From NCBI GenBank assembly GCA_030762175.1, contig CM060838.1, positions 17,405,501 through 17,469,500 on the forward strand: a stretch of DNA of 64,000 nt. Direction: 5' to 3'. The notes under the pieces were generated by a model that was not told where the DNA came from, searched no databases, and saw only the letters and a program-made list of their open reading frames with translations. Both the position numbers and the translations under genes were made by a program. This document shows, piece after piece, positions 24,275-36,291 of this stretch. Numbering within the stretch: the stretch's first letter is position 1; each line of letters starts with the position of its first letter. This DNA comes from Metallyticus violacea. Its lineage: Eukaryota; Arthropoda; Insecta; Mantodea; Metallyticidae.

Positions 24275-26034
24275 AACATAGGTTCTTTCGGCACCATGCA
24301 CAACAAATAATCGCGTCATTTTCACTTTTTCCGCACAGTCTTATAATTTCCGTGTTCATCATGTACCCAACCGCCTTACCTTGAGTAGGTAACAATTGCG
24401 TCGCCACATTTTTTTTCGGAGCTGTTGCTAATTAAGTGGTATAAATTCTCTATCTTGCCGCACCAATAATATTTTAGCTTGAGCTGTAATTTTAAGAAAT
24501 CAGTTCCTCCTTTTTGAATAGCCCTGTATAATAGGGTAGCATAAATGCCAAAGTTATACACCGTCACTATTGCTCTAATAGATTTTTCTACCAATTTTCA
24601 TATCGAAACAATAATTAACTTTCCTTGCACTACTAAAGAATTAAGCTATTTAGATTATTATTATTATTCCCTATGAATTTTTCATTTTGACATTCTGATT
24701 TTAAAAATCGAGCTAATGTTTAATGATTCACCAACAAAAAATTGTTGTTGAATCCAATAGCTCACGAAAAACAATCAAAAAGGGTCTAATCATGCCAAAA
24801 TGGTAATAATTATTCTTTATTCATAGCATTTGCGACAGATAAACTATCAGTTAACTGTTTCTAACTTGAGGCGCTTGGAAAATTTGTAAAATGCTTTGCC
24901 CTTATCTGTAATAAAACTGAGCATATTCATACAATGTGGAGATATATTCCTAACTTCTGTTATTATCAAAGTACAATAAACTTTCTAGTCTGTCCCTTCT
25001 CTCTCTCTAAAATACCACTATCTTTGCTTCCACTAGAACCTGGTTTCACCTCCCCTCTAAAAATTTGAGTCCATCTGTTAGGTCTTTCTTGCCGTTATCT
25101 ACCACCATATGGTTCGGTATTCTTAACTTTGTGGCATAAAACATCTCGGCAAAATGCAAGTTCGGGCGTGGAAACGATAGCAAACAATGTAAACTTATAT
25201 GGAAAAAAATAGCAAGAAAAAAGTGCACACACTCAACGAAAGCTGGTACAAAGCTTTGCCACATACACTGGCTTTGTAACGTTTACTTCAGAAGCAAAGA
25301 ACTGACTGAATGCTCTGTACACAACAAAAGGCTAATGACTGAGTTTATATCTTGTGGGGTAAGCATGTTTATAAAAGGCTGGGGATGAAACCCAAGGGAC
25401 ATTTGTGGATTCAAACTCCTACAGTAAGTTCTTTGAAGCTAGGAATGAATAGTCATGAATAGGGTTTGTACATCATTTCCCTACAACAAGTATAGCATTG
25501 TGTTTGGCAGCGAATAACGTCATAAACTCTTCTAATACATGCAAACCTCATTCCAAAAACACTTGTGAACTTTGACAGTTATTCATTCAATAATCATGCG
25601 TTTGGAATTATCAGATATAGATATGACTAAGGTCTTCCAACAATTAGAACATTATTATTGAATAAAATATTGGAAACAGAAAGATACGCTGTCAAAAAAG
25701 AAAAGAAAAGCTGGTTTTAGTTTTACTGAAATACCATTAAGCCAATAGGAAGGCACTAAGTATTAGTGCAGTAGTAATATTTACCCCTAATTTTCGCTAT
25801 GCGCCATTAACGTCTGTAAGGAAAAAAGTAGTTTTTCCACGTGCAAGATTTATCTAAAGTGACAATCCTAGGCACTTTTCACATTAAGAATGTACATTTT
25901 CGCTAACTGCAACAAAATCAAATGAAACCAAAAGTTTACTTGCTTTAAATTGCACTCATTGTAAAAGTTGAACACATAGGTTTTCCTGCATGGTTTAATA
26001 ACGGTTAAGATCACAAGGTTTTGTTGCTGAATAG
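24275..26034. other. Non-coding stretch, nothing recognised
   Basis: Only short open frames without family motifs. Confidence 0.4.
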
Positions 26035-26078
26035 TGAGTGTTTAACGCCCGATTTTACTACTGAGGCACCACAGGCTT
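26035..26078 (-). repeat. SINE-2 3' module, fragment
   Basis: On the minus strand it reads GCCTGTGGTGCCTCAGTAGT followed by AAAATCGGGCGTTAAACACT, the terminal block of SINE-2. Confidence 0.75.
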
Positions 26079-26534
26079 CTGAATGTTAAACGTTTCTTTG
26101 CAACACGATCTTCACTATAACGATTACTACGAATTTGCTAAAAACATTTGTCGTTTCGTCCAGGAAACCATTTTGTCTGGTCTTGTGCCGCTTTTCTTGT
26201 CTGGTTCAGAGCTTTATTATAGTAAGGTCTTATTATCACGAGCTTGGCTCCTTTGCCCACTATATTTCTTTCTAAGGCTTGTTAACTATTAAGTGGTAAC
26301 TTATAAAAAAAAGATGTTACTGGTTTACAGCACCATCCGTCTGAGAGAATGACACATTTTATTTCAGGAGTTTAGCATATAATTTGTGCTATACCATCAT
26401 TACCATATTTGAGAATCATACTTTAGTTTGAATATTTTAATATTTATAATGTTATAAGCGAATTAACAATTATAGAGAAATGTATTAATAAAAACACTAA
26501 ATATCCTTAGGCATAAAAATATTTACATTTCAAA

Positions 26535-28270
26535 CCAAAAATGGATTTTACAAATTTTCTTAGCAAACTTTGCACAGCGTTTTGGAACATTGCAAACAAT
26601 TTGGCGTTCCTCACATTTCATTTGTAGATTGTTATTCTGCTTTTAGTGTAGGGACAGTAGCAGCAATTCTTAATTTTCTCAAGTCTGTCGCTCTTTGTGA
26701 TTAACTTCTCCAATCCCTGTTGCTGATCTGTAGTGCTGAGTTTCATCACATTGTCCTGCAAGTTAGGAAAGCCAAAGCTGTTCACAAAAGCAAATCTATC
26801 CAAGTGCACTTGTTTCTCACAATATATAATAAGCGTTAGCACAGCTTGACAGACATGGGCTTGTAAAATACCAGTGAATATCTTCTCGTTCGATGGTTCG
26901 ACAAATAATTTCTGCATTTCATATCTAATGTATCAACGCCATATTTGGTGGCATTATAAAAAGGTATTATTTCTGGTTTGTTGATTTTATCATCTGTAAA
27001 TTTGTAATGATGTAGAGATGAAAGCAATAACTGACTTAGTCTTTTTGGGTACAATGGATAATATTTAGTGAAACCGTAAACACTGAATTTGTCCTTATTT
27101 GGAATGAATTCAGGGAGTGTCCTTTTTTTTGACTTGAGCTCCTGCTTATGTTACAGTAATTCTTTACCCAGCTCTACCGATGAAAATTATAAATCAGCAA
27201 TAATATTTCTTCTGATTTTTTATTGATTTATTTATGGACGCTCTTTAACAGCTCGGGTCATCAGCGTGCCATTCAACTCAGGGCATGAAATGGCCGACAA
27301 ATTTTGCTCAGAGGCCTCTCTTTCAGGCTTGAGGTTCTTTTTCGTGCCGACATGGGACCCACAGCTTTACTTCCCTTCCGAAGGAAGCCATACTTAGGAT
27401 TTTTACGCCCCAGAAAAATCCATCGATCCTGGCCGGGTTCGAACCCGCGATCTTGGGTTTAGGAGGCAAGTATGGTAACCTCTACACCACCAGGACCGAC
27501 ATTTCTACTGATACCACAAATACATTTGCAAAGGCAAGTCACAGCTTGTGTCGGTTTTGTAAATGTTTTTCTTTCTTCATCCAAAAGTTTCATTCCATCA
27601 TATCATTTCCAGAATAAATATATGCATTGTACAGGCTGGGGAATGAGCGTCAGTTAGAACATTATTTTTACTTGGCCTTTAAACACGAAAAGGCAATCTT
27701 CTTGTAAAAAGAATTAGAGCCTCCTTAACGCAATCGCGGACTCTTAAATATACCTCTACAGTATGACATAAATATATTGAAAATGTAAATCTCAAATTCC
27801 AAAGCCAGAAGTCAAGTTTCACATATCTTCAAAGATACAGTTGCTCAAAAAATTGGAAGACTTGTTCAGTCTGTGGAAAGAATTTATTGCAGCTGTTTAC
27901 GACCAGACTTGGAACATATCGCACAAAAGCATTACTGCGATCAGTGCCAAAATTTCGTCATTTTTTTTAAGTTGGACAAGTTGGATTTGTAGTTTAATTG
28001 TTCCAGCATTTTGTTTAATGAATTACAATTTCCGTTATTATTTCATTTGCAAAGATTAATTTATTTTTGTGTGGTTAGGATTGTCTAAATCGCATGCCGA
28101 GTCTAAACAAGCTCGCATTTTTTGTTATATTTTCAAGACAAGTTTTTCTATCAGAAGCCAGCGGTTTTGAATTCCAAATGAAACATTTTCCTTTTCCATA
28201 AAATAAATCACATTCTTCACATTTACTATGAATCGTCGAGTCTATATCCCTTATCAATGATTTCATATTG
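26535..28270 (-). pseudogene. piggyBac-like transposase relic, split by a SINE
   Basis: Reading down the minus strand, piggyBac segments occur in the expected order: FYGKGKCFIWNSKPL (N-terminal, near 28190), FANEIITEIVIH (near 28050), ATVSLKICET (about 27840), EDCLFVFKGQ around the first catalytic Asp (27680-27705), LYNAYIYSGNDM (about 27610-27630), then GISRN at the SINE border and ITAD after it (27193-27205, second Asp). PEFIPNKDKFSVYGF and KPEIIPFYNATKYGVDTLDM (third Asp, 26924-26940) follow. The C-terminus carries CCYCPYTKSR and further cysteines, as in the piggyBac zinc finger. All three acidic positions survive, but stops and several frameshifts make it dead. A 285-bp SINE-1 sits inside. 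TTAA ends and TIRs were not identified. Confidence 0.85.
27216..27500 (-). repeat. SINE-1 copy 5, nested in the piggyBac relic
   Basis: This is a full copy with tail TTGATTTATTTATGG at the left and A box (TACACCACCAGGACC on the plus strand) at the right. It is flanked by ATTTCTTCTGAT (27204-27215) and ATTTCTACTGAT (27501-27512), a 12-bp target duplication with one mismatch. Removing the SINE and one repeat rejoins the piggyBac frame across the second catalytic motif. About 12 bp are missing between the FRCCG and ACGGGA blocks of its body. Confidence 0.95.
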
Positions 28271-28570
28271 CAATAAGGCTATGGCAATAATTTACTTGGC
28301 ATCTAAAAGTAAAGCAACGTAAAAAAGAACTTTCAAAGGCGGCTCCAACAGTGGGAATAACGACATTGAAACCTACAATATAAAAGCCGAACTCGAACAC
28401 GATTGAAGTGAGTTCAAAATTTAAATAATGCATTTATTGACAGAGCATTTAATTTGTTCTTACTGCATATTTTGTTGTATATATTAAAAGTTTTACTGGT
28501 ATAAATGCATATTTCAGCGATTTTAGTGCATGAAAATTAACAGGTAGCATAAAACGTTAATTGGGGGTGT

Positions 28571-28628
28571 TTTTTTAATAATATTTAACGCCCGTTTTTT
28601 ATTACTGAGGCACCACCACAGGCGGTGT
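28571..28628 (-). repeat. SINE-2 3' module, fragment
   Basis: The minus strand gives the CCTGTGGTGGTGCCTCAGTA module, with one GTG duplicated, then AACGGGCGTTAAA. Confidence 0.7.
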
Positions 28629-29972
28629 TAATTGGGAGAGAATGAATCATGCCTGACTTGTAGGGCAATGGTTCTGTTTACAGTTCTTAAACTGCTGGTA
28701 GGTGGAGTGAATTTCCAGAGAGGAAAAATATGTACATACTCAACTTTACGCCCAACTTCAAACAACTTTGCTTTAGTTTGTTTTATGTAACTGTAAAATT
28801 TTCCTTCTTGAGTTAGAGAAAAGTTTTTATTCCGTTTTTCAGCACACAAATAACTTCATGGGATACTATCTCGCCAGGATGGTCTAAATATTTACGAAAT
28901 ATATTTTGTAACAGTACCAACTATATAAACAAAAGTTTAATTATAAAATAGTTAGTGTATGATCAAAAATAGGAGCTTAAATATTCCAAAAATGTATTAT
29001 AAATGTTTAACAGGTAATGTTTCCCGAACTAATAGCTGTCAAATAATAAAATATAATGTTTAATTATTAGACCTATTCGCGTAAATGCATATTATATAAG
29101 GATATATTTAAGAACTTTTCAAAATTTTTTGCAGGTTATGTTCTGAGTATTAACACTAGGTTTATTTTGCATATTTCAATCATTTTTTATTTTACACATA
29201 TATATTATTCTTATTTAAACACGAGTGTTTAGAAACATTTAATTTTAAAGGAAGCATATTTCAATTTATCCTTTTTTTTTTTCCTCATTACAAGTTCTAG
29301 AATAGCAACACTTCCTACAAGAAATTCCTGATACTGATCAGTAATTAATATCATCACTTGAAGTTGTTTACTTTTAGAATGGTGTCTCATTTGGCTGAGG
29401 TTGTTTATCCATTGCTGTTATTGTAACAAGGAAAAACAAAGGCCAATCGAGAACGGCATCGAAGCGAAGCTAGTGATTATGCAAGTCTTGAACCGTCAGA
29501 GAAAGGTTCTAAGGTGCAACGTTTGCAATTTACTCGCTGTGCTCTAATAATACGTCCTACCCCTTACTGGAATTTTTAATGCCCACTCCATGTCAAACTT
29601 ACATTTTCTGCTGTTCAGTTTCACATCAGAAATCACTGGAAACGCACAGAACTTAAGCTTAAATCACAACATTGAAGTCCAAATGACAAAAGAAAAGTAA
29701 AGTAGGAAAGCCCTGCTTAGTAAACGGCTATCTGGGGAACAAGGTAGGTGCCTTCAAATTGAGAGTTATATGCTGTCATCTGAGTGAAAATAATGTAAGT
29801 TTATTGTTCAAATATGTACTGTTGAACTGTGGATAATAATTCAGCGTTATATTTTTACTTTATTTAGTGCTAAAACCGGGAAAAAGTACTTTCCTTCTCA
29901 CTGGTATCTCGGCGGCCTGACTTAGTCACTCACGCTGCTACAAGAAAAGCAAGGCTGAAGTAGCGGTGAAGA
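28629..29972. other. AT-rich non-coding stretch
   Basis: Nothing recognised; AT-rich between about 28900 and 29300. Confidence 0.4.
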
Positions 29973-30228
29973 GTGATTTTTTTAATAGTGTTTAACACCC
30001 GTTCTGAGGAATCATAGGCGGTGGACAATGCTGATACATTAAATGATAGACTGAGAAAGGAATTTGTTTAAAGGAAAGAATCGTTTCAGGCCTAAGTTTA
30101 GGGTACCTCCCCGGTATTTGTCATTAATGAGGACAGGAAAACCTAGAAATAACCTCAGCCAGGGAGGGCGGTCCTGGTGATCATCGAACCACAATCTCAA
30201 GACTCCACGCTTTAAGGTATCCAGGAAG
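29973..30228 (-). repeat. SINE-2 copy, nearly complete
   Basis: On the minus strand it runs from a B-box-like GTGGTTCGATGATCACC, through CTCCCTGGCTGAGG, GACAAATACCGGGGAGGTAC and CTAAACTTAGGCCTG, to the terminal CGGGTGTTAAACAC module. This is the longest SINE-2 copy seen and shows the family is also tRNA-derived. The A-box half is diverged or missing. A 67-codon open frame over it is a shadow. Confidence 0.8.
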
Positions 30229-30245
30229 CGTGCGTAAATCAAGCA

Positions 30246-30904
30246 AATAATGCAACAGTATGCATTTTACACTGTGTCTCAGAAAGTTTTAAAGCTATCA
30301 CTATGAAATTTCTGAGAGATATTAAGAAAACTTAACCAAAGATGCTCTGAAATTTTAATACTTAATGCACATAAAAAGGTTTTTTAAAAAATTTTAAACC
30401 AAAATAAAATTTTATTAGAAAACTGAAAAACTGTGACATAACAATCCATTTTTTGGAATTTTTCCCTTTTATTTTACTTAAACTGCAGGTAATATATTAT
30501 TATGGAAACAAGAATAATATATCTATGCTATTTGATTAAAAATAAATTAATTTTTAAATTTTGAAAAAAATAAATATTTTTAATTTTTATCGGTATTGAT
30601 TTTTATCGACTAATAGTGATATTTAAATACTTCTAGTTACCACATTTAACATGTGCATTCATTGTGTGTGTGCAAAATTTCAACAAGATTGGTCCAGCCA
30701 ATCCTGAGAAAAATGCACATTTATGTCAAACATTTAAGTTATGGAAAATAAGATTTATTTTTGTTTAAAAATATTTTAGTACATTAGAGGATTAAAATTT
30801 GTAGTGTATCTTTAGTTACGTATTCTTAATATCTCATAAAAATTTCATATTGATAGCATTATAAGTTTCTGAGATTCAGTGCAAAATGTATATGCTGCAT
30901 TATT
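30246..30904. mobile_element. Foldback element with about 120-bp terminal inverted repeats
   Basis: The left arm (about 30246-30375) and the right arm (about 30775-30904) are imperfect inverted copies. The left begins AATAATGCAACAGTATGC and the reverse-complemented right AATAATGCAGCATATAC. Both continue with a shared TTTTRCACTG, TCTCAGAAA, GCTATCA, TATGAAATTT, GAGATATTAAGAA and TAACYAAAGAT order. The 400-bp centre is AT-rich and has no transposase. The layout fits a non-autonomous DNA transposon; superfamily is not determinable because no clear target duplication is visible. Confidence 0.75.
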
Positions 30905-31996
30905 TTCTACAATTACACTACCTGGTTACCTTAATGAGGGGGGAATCGCCAAAGGTAACTTTTGAGAGACTCGTCCGGCAGCAAAGTGCAGGAACGAATA
31001 AAAGAAATACCTATGTTGATAGAAAAACAATGTTTTCGTGTTTTGTCACTGTACTCGTATGTAAGTTTTCTTCCTATATGACATTATCAACAGTACTGAC
31101 TGCGCTTTGGTCGCTCGTGTACACTGGCTGCAAGAAATCTCTTATTTCCTCGAAAAGCCACTCTCGATCTATGAGATTCTCACAGCAGCACTTCTGCACC
31201 GTCGTCCTCGCTTACGAGAAAGAGAAAATTGTCCGACATTTGATCGCTTTTACATAATGTTTTATCCATTTTTTTTAAATTCTAAAAAAATATCAAGTAG
31301 GGTCAATGTATAACTTTTACAATTAATCTGGAAAAGAAAATGTGTTATTAAATAAGTCTTTTAAGGGGAAAAGTGATTAACGAGAGTAGGAAATATAAAA
31401 ACGTTCCCTGTTCATACAATTCAAAGATTGCAAATTACATTTTTCATGCATCACAACAATAACTACACTAGAGACCTCTGAATATTGTAGCCAGAAGTTG
31501 AGCAAAGTGCTTGCTATCAATCCAAGTTTTAAAATGTTGCAAAGATGGCAATATCCTAAAGGATAAGGATGCTACTTTCTCAAAGTATGATAATGCCCTT
31601 AGTATAAACTCTGTCCAGTAACAAGTTATGACATTTTCACCTTAAAGGTTTTTCCTAGGCACAGAAGAAAAAGTCTTGTATTGTCATATAAATTACAGAA
31701 AATATAATTAATGTTCAAATGTGTAAAATATTAAAATGTATTAAAGAACCTGCCATTTTATGCCATATATAAATCATATTTAGTCTTTTTAATGCATGTA
31801 TGTATGCATGTTTTGCCACTTTTAAGTATATGAACTTTCGAGGTGTAGTAATGAGTATGGGACATTTCAAATTGGTTCAATCAAAATTGAAAAAATTGGA
31901 AATAGCCTTAATACTCTTATTGTGAAATGCTCGTTTTTGTGATAATTATGACCTCTAGGTAATCTTTACACTCGGGTAGTGAAAAAGAGTACTGGT
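30905..31996. other. Non-coding stretch, nothing recognised
   Basis: The 123-codon frame starting at 30886 begins inside the right arm of the foldback element and has no recognisable domain. Confidence 0.4.
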
Positions 31997-31997
31997 A

Positions 31998-32049
<52 letters not shown>
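31997..32049. repeat. (ATT)n microsatellite
   Basis: About 17 uninterrupted ATT units. Confidence 0.95.
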
Positions 32050-32050
<1 letters not shown>

Positions 32051-32650
32051 TCAATAACTATCACATCTTGTCCTCTGCTCAATTAAATCCATCAGTTCCG
32101 CCTTCTAATTATTTTACTTTCTTCTCTATAACTTTGCTAATTATTTCTTCCTTTTTCCTTCTAATTAAACAGAGTATAGCAAAAAAATGGTGAACACAAG
32201 TTTAAAATTAAGTTCAATATCAGTATACATACAAATCTTCCAAACTCATTATCAAAGAGAATTCTCAGTATTTAAATCCCATGTGGGATATTAAAGCCCA
32301 AATGTTCTAAAACCGAAAGAAAAAAAATGATGGCATTAATTACTTAACAAGAGTGTGTTAAGCAATAAGGAAGCATTTTAAGGAAAATTAAAAAAAATGG
32401 CATTTTAAGATTCAGCGCGATAAATTTGAGAAGTAAAATATACTCGTAAGTGTTAACAATAAATATAATTTTATTTAATTAAGTACCTTCGTTTTATGGT
32501 TAATCAAATTGATGTTGGTTCAGTTTTTCTTTACAATTTCGGTCAATAGAATTAAATTAAAAACTGCCTTTGCTGACATGAAAACTATTAATTGTGTCTA
32601 TTTTTCAAAACTTGATAAATGCAAAATATTGAATTTTTCAGCAAATGAGG

Positions 32651-32652
<2 letters not shown>

Positions 32653-32692
<40 letters not shown>

Positions 32693-32955
32693 GTTTATTT
32701 ACGGAGGCAAACATCTCAGGTCATCAGCGTCCCATTCTATTCAAGGCGTGAAACGTCCGACAAATTTTGCTCAGAGGCCTCTTTTTCAAGCTTGAGGTTC
32801 TTTTCCTTGATGTAAATGTACGGCACGGGACCCACGGCTTTACTTCCCTTCCGAAGGAAGCCATACTTAGGATTTTTACGCCCGAAAAAAACCCATCGAT
32901 CCTGTCCGGGTTTGAACCCACGATCTTGTATTTAGAAGACAAGTATGGTTACCAA
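32653..32955 (-). repeat. SINE-1 copy 6 with 39-nt poly-A tail
   Basis: A run of 39 T at 32653-32691 on the plus strand adjoins TTTATTTACGGAGGCA and the SINE-1 body, giving a long poly-A tail at the 3' end on the minus strand. The head is cut within the A box. The GACGCTCTTTAAC block near the tail is replaced by GGAGGCAAACATC, as in copy 4. The poly-Phe open frame is an artefact of the T run. Confidence 0.9.
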
Positions 32956-34815
32956 TAGCTAATGAGGGTCGTCCGCTCATCTAGGGTGAGACGTTAGACA
33001 AATTTAATATTTTCCTCAGTATATTTCAGAAAATAGTTTCCTTCTGAACAAAAAGAATTGCTTCAGAAATGCGATTCATTGGGATGATTTGCTGTATTAT
33101 TTCATTATCTGACTGAACTGAGCTTTTAGCTGTGTAAATTATTAATTTTAACTAATATACAAGTTGTAGGTTTCCCTTAAATTTCTCTTTTTGGAAGCCT
33201 TGACTCCCAGGCTGCAGTAAATGCTGCCTGCATAAAGAAAGAATGTTGGAGTTTCCATCAAGTGCTCATTTCTTTGATAAAAAGGTCCTATCGCTCTTTG
33301 ACTTGAACATTAACCCCTAGCTCGCGTCGATAACTTACTTTCCTTGCGACAAATTCGTTAATATTTGAGATGAGAGATACTGCTCTAATCTCCGTCACAG
33401 ACAGGTTATATTAATAGAGCTTTTTACTCGGTTTGGCTTCCATTAAAAAGACGATTTCGTGAGAAGAGGCGGGGTGACCTGAGGGTTGCCAGATGCTTGC
33501 AGTAGAGCGTCTTTTGCCAACTTTGTGTGATGTACGTTTTCATATAATCCTGAGAATCTAGAGATGTGCCAAAAAATAAACTTGAGCGTATCTAATTATT
33601 GAAATTTTGATGTATACGATTGTGTGCAGCGGAAGTTAATTACAAGTAAAAACCAAATCACGTCTCTCCATATAAAGTGTTCATATTCAACAGAAACAAA
33701 AGCTAAGCGTCGAGGTAATACAAAAAATTAGAGGTTTAATATATTTGTTGAAAACAATAAGGAATGTTTCCTTGCATATTCATTAAATAAAGATTTATTT
33801 ATTTGCTCCAGGTACATCTAGAACTTTCTTAAGATTAAACATAAATAGCTGAACATTTTCAGCAATAATGGTAGTGAGAGAATGGTTTGTATATTTCAAA
33901 AGCCGACTAACTCCACTTCCAACATTTCTGCAAAAAGGTAACTAGAATCGCTGAACATTTTAAATACGCAGTTACAGGGCTAGCGCCATGCTTCGCTGCT
34001 CTCTCATTGTATTCACGATTTATTACTGGCCTAGCAGTTGCTTCGATATATTTTCATATAACGTTATTAGACTGATGTTAATTAAAATGAAATAATCGGT
34101 TGCCGCAGTTCGTTACATTGTAATCAAGCGCTTAAACATTTTGTCACAAAGTGCCACACTCTTCCAAACCTCAGTATGTCTAATATTTAGGTATCTCTGA
34201 AAATTTAGCTCGAGGCAAATTCATTTGCAAAACTGTATGGTTACGATGATCTGTGCATGCACAGCTTTCGTACTTTGGATGTATTCAACGCTATTTCTTA
34301 TTAACAACTTTTCTTTTTGGAGGATAAGCAAAGACGTTGAACAAAAACAGCATTGTAAGTGTTTAAGTCCACGAAATAACTCCACATTAGTATTACAAGA
34401 TATTCCGCAATTTTCTCCCAAATAGGCAGAATGAACTTATGAACCTTTAGCATGTGAAATAAAAAAAAATAACTATTAAATAGCACCATTTAGCAATCTG
34501 CATTATTGAATGCATCCATAAAACATATATAAATAAGATTTAAACAGTAAAGTTAGGTTTCACTTGTATTTTAAATGGTCATAAATACGAGTTACTTATA
34601 GAACGAATTATATAAATATATATAATTTATATATTATAAGGGATGAACGATCCTTCACGCAACCGGTTTCACGGCGTGCAGCTGGCCGGCAAGGCTGACA
34701 GCTGTGTCGGCAGTGCGGATGACAGGAAGCCCGCAGAAAACATAGTAAGATTTGTTGCGTAAGTTATTTCTAACGTACATAACATAAACGCTTAAAAAGA
34801 AAAGTAAATTACTCA
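32956..34815. other. Non-coding stretch, nothing recognised
   Basis: Overlapping open frames at 34221-34489 on both strands have no motifs. A TA-rich palindromic patch lies at 34605-34640. Confidence 0.4.
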
Positions 34816-34819
34816 CGTG

Positions 34820-35830
34820 TATTAAGCAAGGAGATGCTGGAACTGCCTTCCTTCGTTGTTCAAGTATTTCTGATACCTGCTTAGGAAATTGCTCATTACA
34901 CTCTGCAGTTCCCTCTGAGAAATTGCAACAATTTCTTGGCGAATGTTAGTTTTAAGTTCATCCAAAGCGTGTGCATTTGTTCTGTACACTTTCTCTTTAA
35001 TGCCCCACAGAGACAAAAATCGTAGGGGATTAAATCAGGGGAATGGAGGAGCCATATGTTGGTAGTGATAACTCTGAAACATATAATGAATTTCTTGTAA
35101 TGAGAAGTTGGCTGTATGTACCGTCGCAGAGTCCTGCTGAAAGGTCGCAAATCACATTCTCTCTCAGTTAACTGGTCATAAAAAGGCGGTAAAATGTTTT
35201 GCACATACCCCTCATTGTTAATTCCTGGAGAAAAAAAATACTCACTGTTACTTTCTGAGGAAAAAAAATATGGTCTATTATTCTCTCTCTGCTAATACCG
35301 CACCACACTTCTATTTTTTCCTCGTGTATTACGTAAGGCTTTTCAGAACTCCAATAATGGTTATTTTGTGAGTTAACATACTCTTTTAGGTGAAACCATG
35401 ATTCGTCCAAAAAGAAAATTATAATAGGGTCAATTTCTCCATCATGCACCCTATTCAAAATTCATTCACAAAACCGCAACCTTTTTGCAGGGCCACCCGG
35501 TTTAAGTTCTTGCACTACAGTAATTTTATAGGGCTTTAACTTTAGCAACTGCATATCCATTCGAACAGAGCCATAAGAAATTCTCATTTGTTGAAAAAGA
35601 GGTCGAACTGATTTATAGGAGACCTTTCCAGAGCGTGCCCAATGTAACCGAGAGTTTCTTCTGTAAGTGCTGAACGTGGTTGTCTATATTTCCTGTCAAG
35701 AACACTTCCCGTTTCACGAAATGTGTTTACTAATCGATGAATCGAACTCCGATTAGCAGCGTCAACATCAGTAAAGTTAACTCACAACATGCGCTGATTC
35801 TGTACGCACTATGAAATACTTTCGCTCAAT
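34820..35830 (-). pseudogene. Tc1/mariner-superfamily transposase relic, family B copy 1
   Basis: On the minus strand the N-terminus shows NRSSIHRLVNTFRETGSVLD, then RSALTEETLGYI, the DNA-binding domain of a common insect DDE family. KPYKITVVQELKPGGPAKRL is spread over frames, then FFLDESWFHLKEYVNSQN (first Asp, 35398-35412), FQQDSATVHTA (second Asp, 35111-35145, another frame) and SPDLIPYDFCL (third, 35017-35050). It ends QKYLNNEGRQFQHLLA at the stop near 34822. At least four frameshifts separate the parts. The order and spacing match a full-length transposase of about 330-350 residues, so this is the most complete family-B copy in the window. TIRs were not resolved. Confidence 0.85.
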
Positions 35831-36252
35831 ACATTATATTACGTCGCCTAACAAACACATGCTACTTGCGCAAGATTTCAACTCACACTGAAGTCTTGCG
35901 CAGCGGAGGGGAAATATACCCCCACCTCTGCCGACATTGTCACAAGCGCTAGTAGAACCCTCGCTTTTACGTTATTTCTATAACCCGAAAAATCACTAAC
36001 ACCCTACTTTAAAATCTACACAAGGGACGAGGAATACAAATAATACAACGAACTGATAGTTGAGTTGAGCTGCTGCTACTATAGCTTTATACATTCTCCA
36101 TATAATCTCTATCACAATTTCAAATGTTACCTGTAGGGTGCCGTTATGATGACCAGAGAGAGAAGTTGTGCATCTTGACCCGCCCATGACTTTCGATAAG
36201 AATGACGCTTTTCCTTACCAAAACCTCCAAACATGCAGCTGTACGCATAAGC

Positions 36253-36291
36253 AGTTTCTTCTTCTTCTTCTTCTTCTTCTTCTTCTTCTTC
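36253..36291. repeat. (TTC)n microsatellite
   Basis: About 13 TTC units; the poly-Glu open frame on the minus strand derives from it. Confidence 0.93.

Noticed and set aside
30886..31257. 123-codon open frame, one of the longest in the window
   Set aside because: It starts within the inverted arm of a foldback element and shows no domain or protein-like motif.
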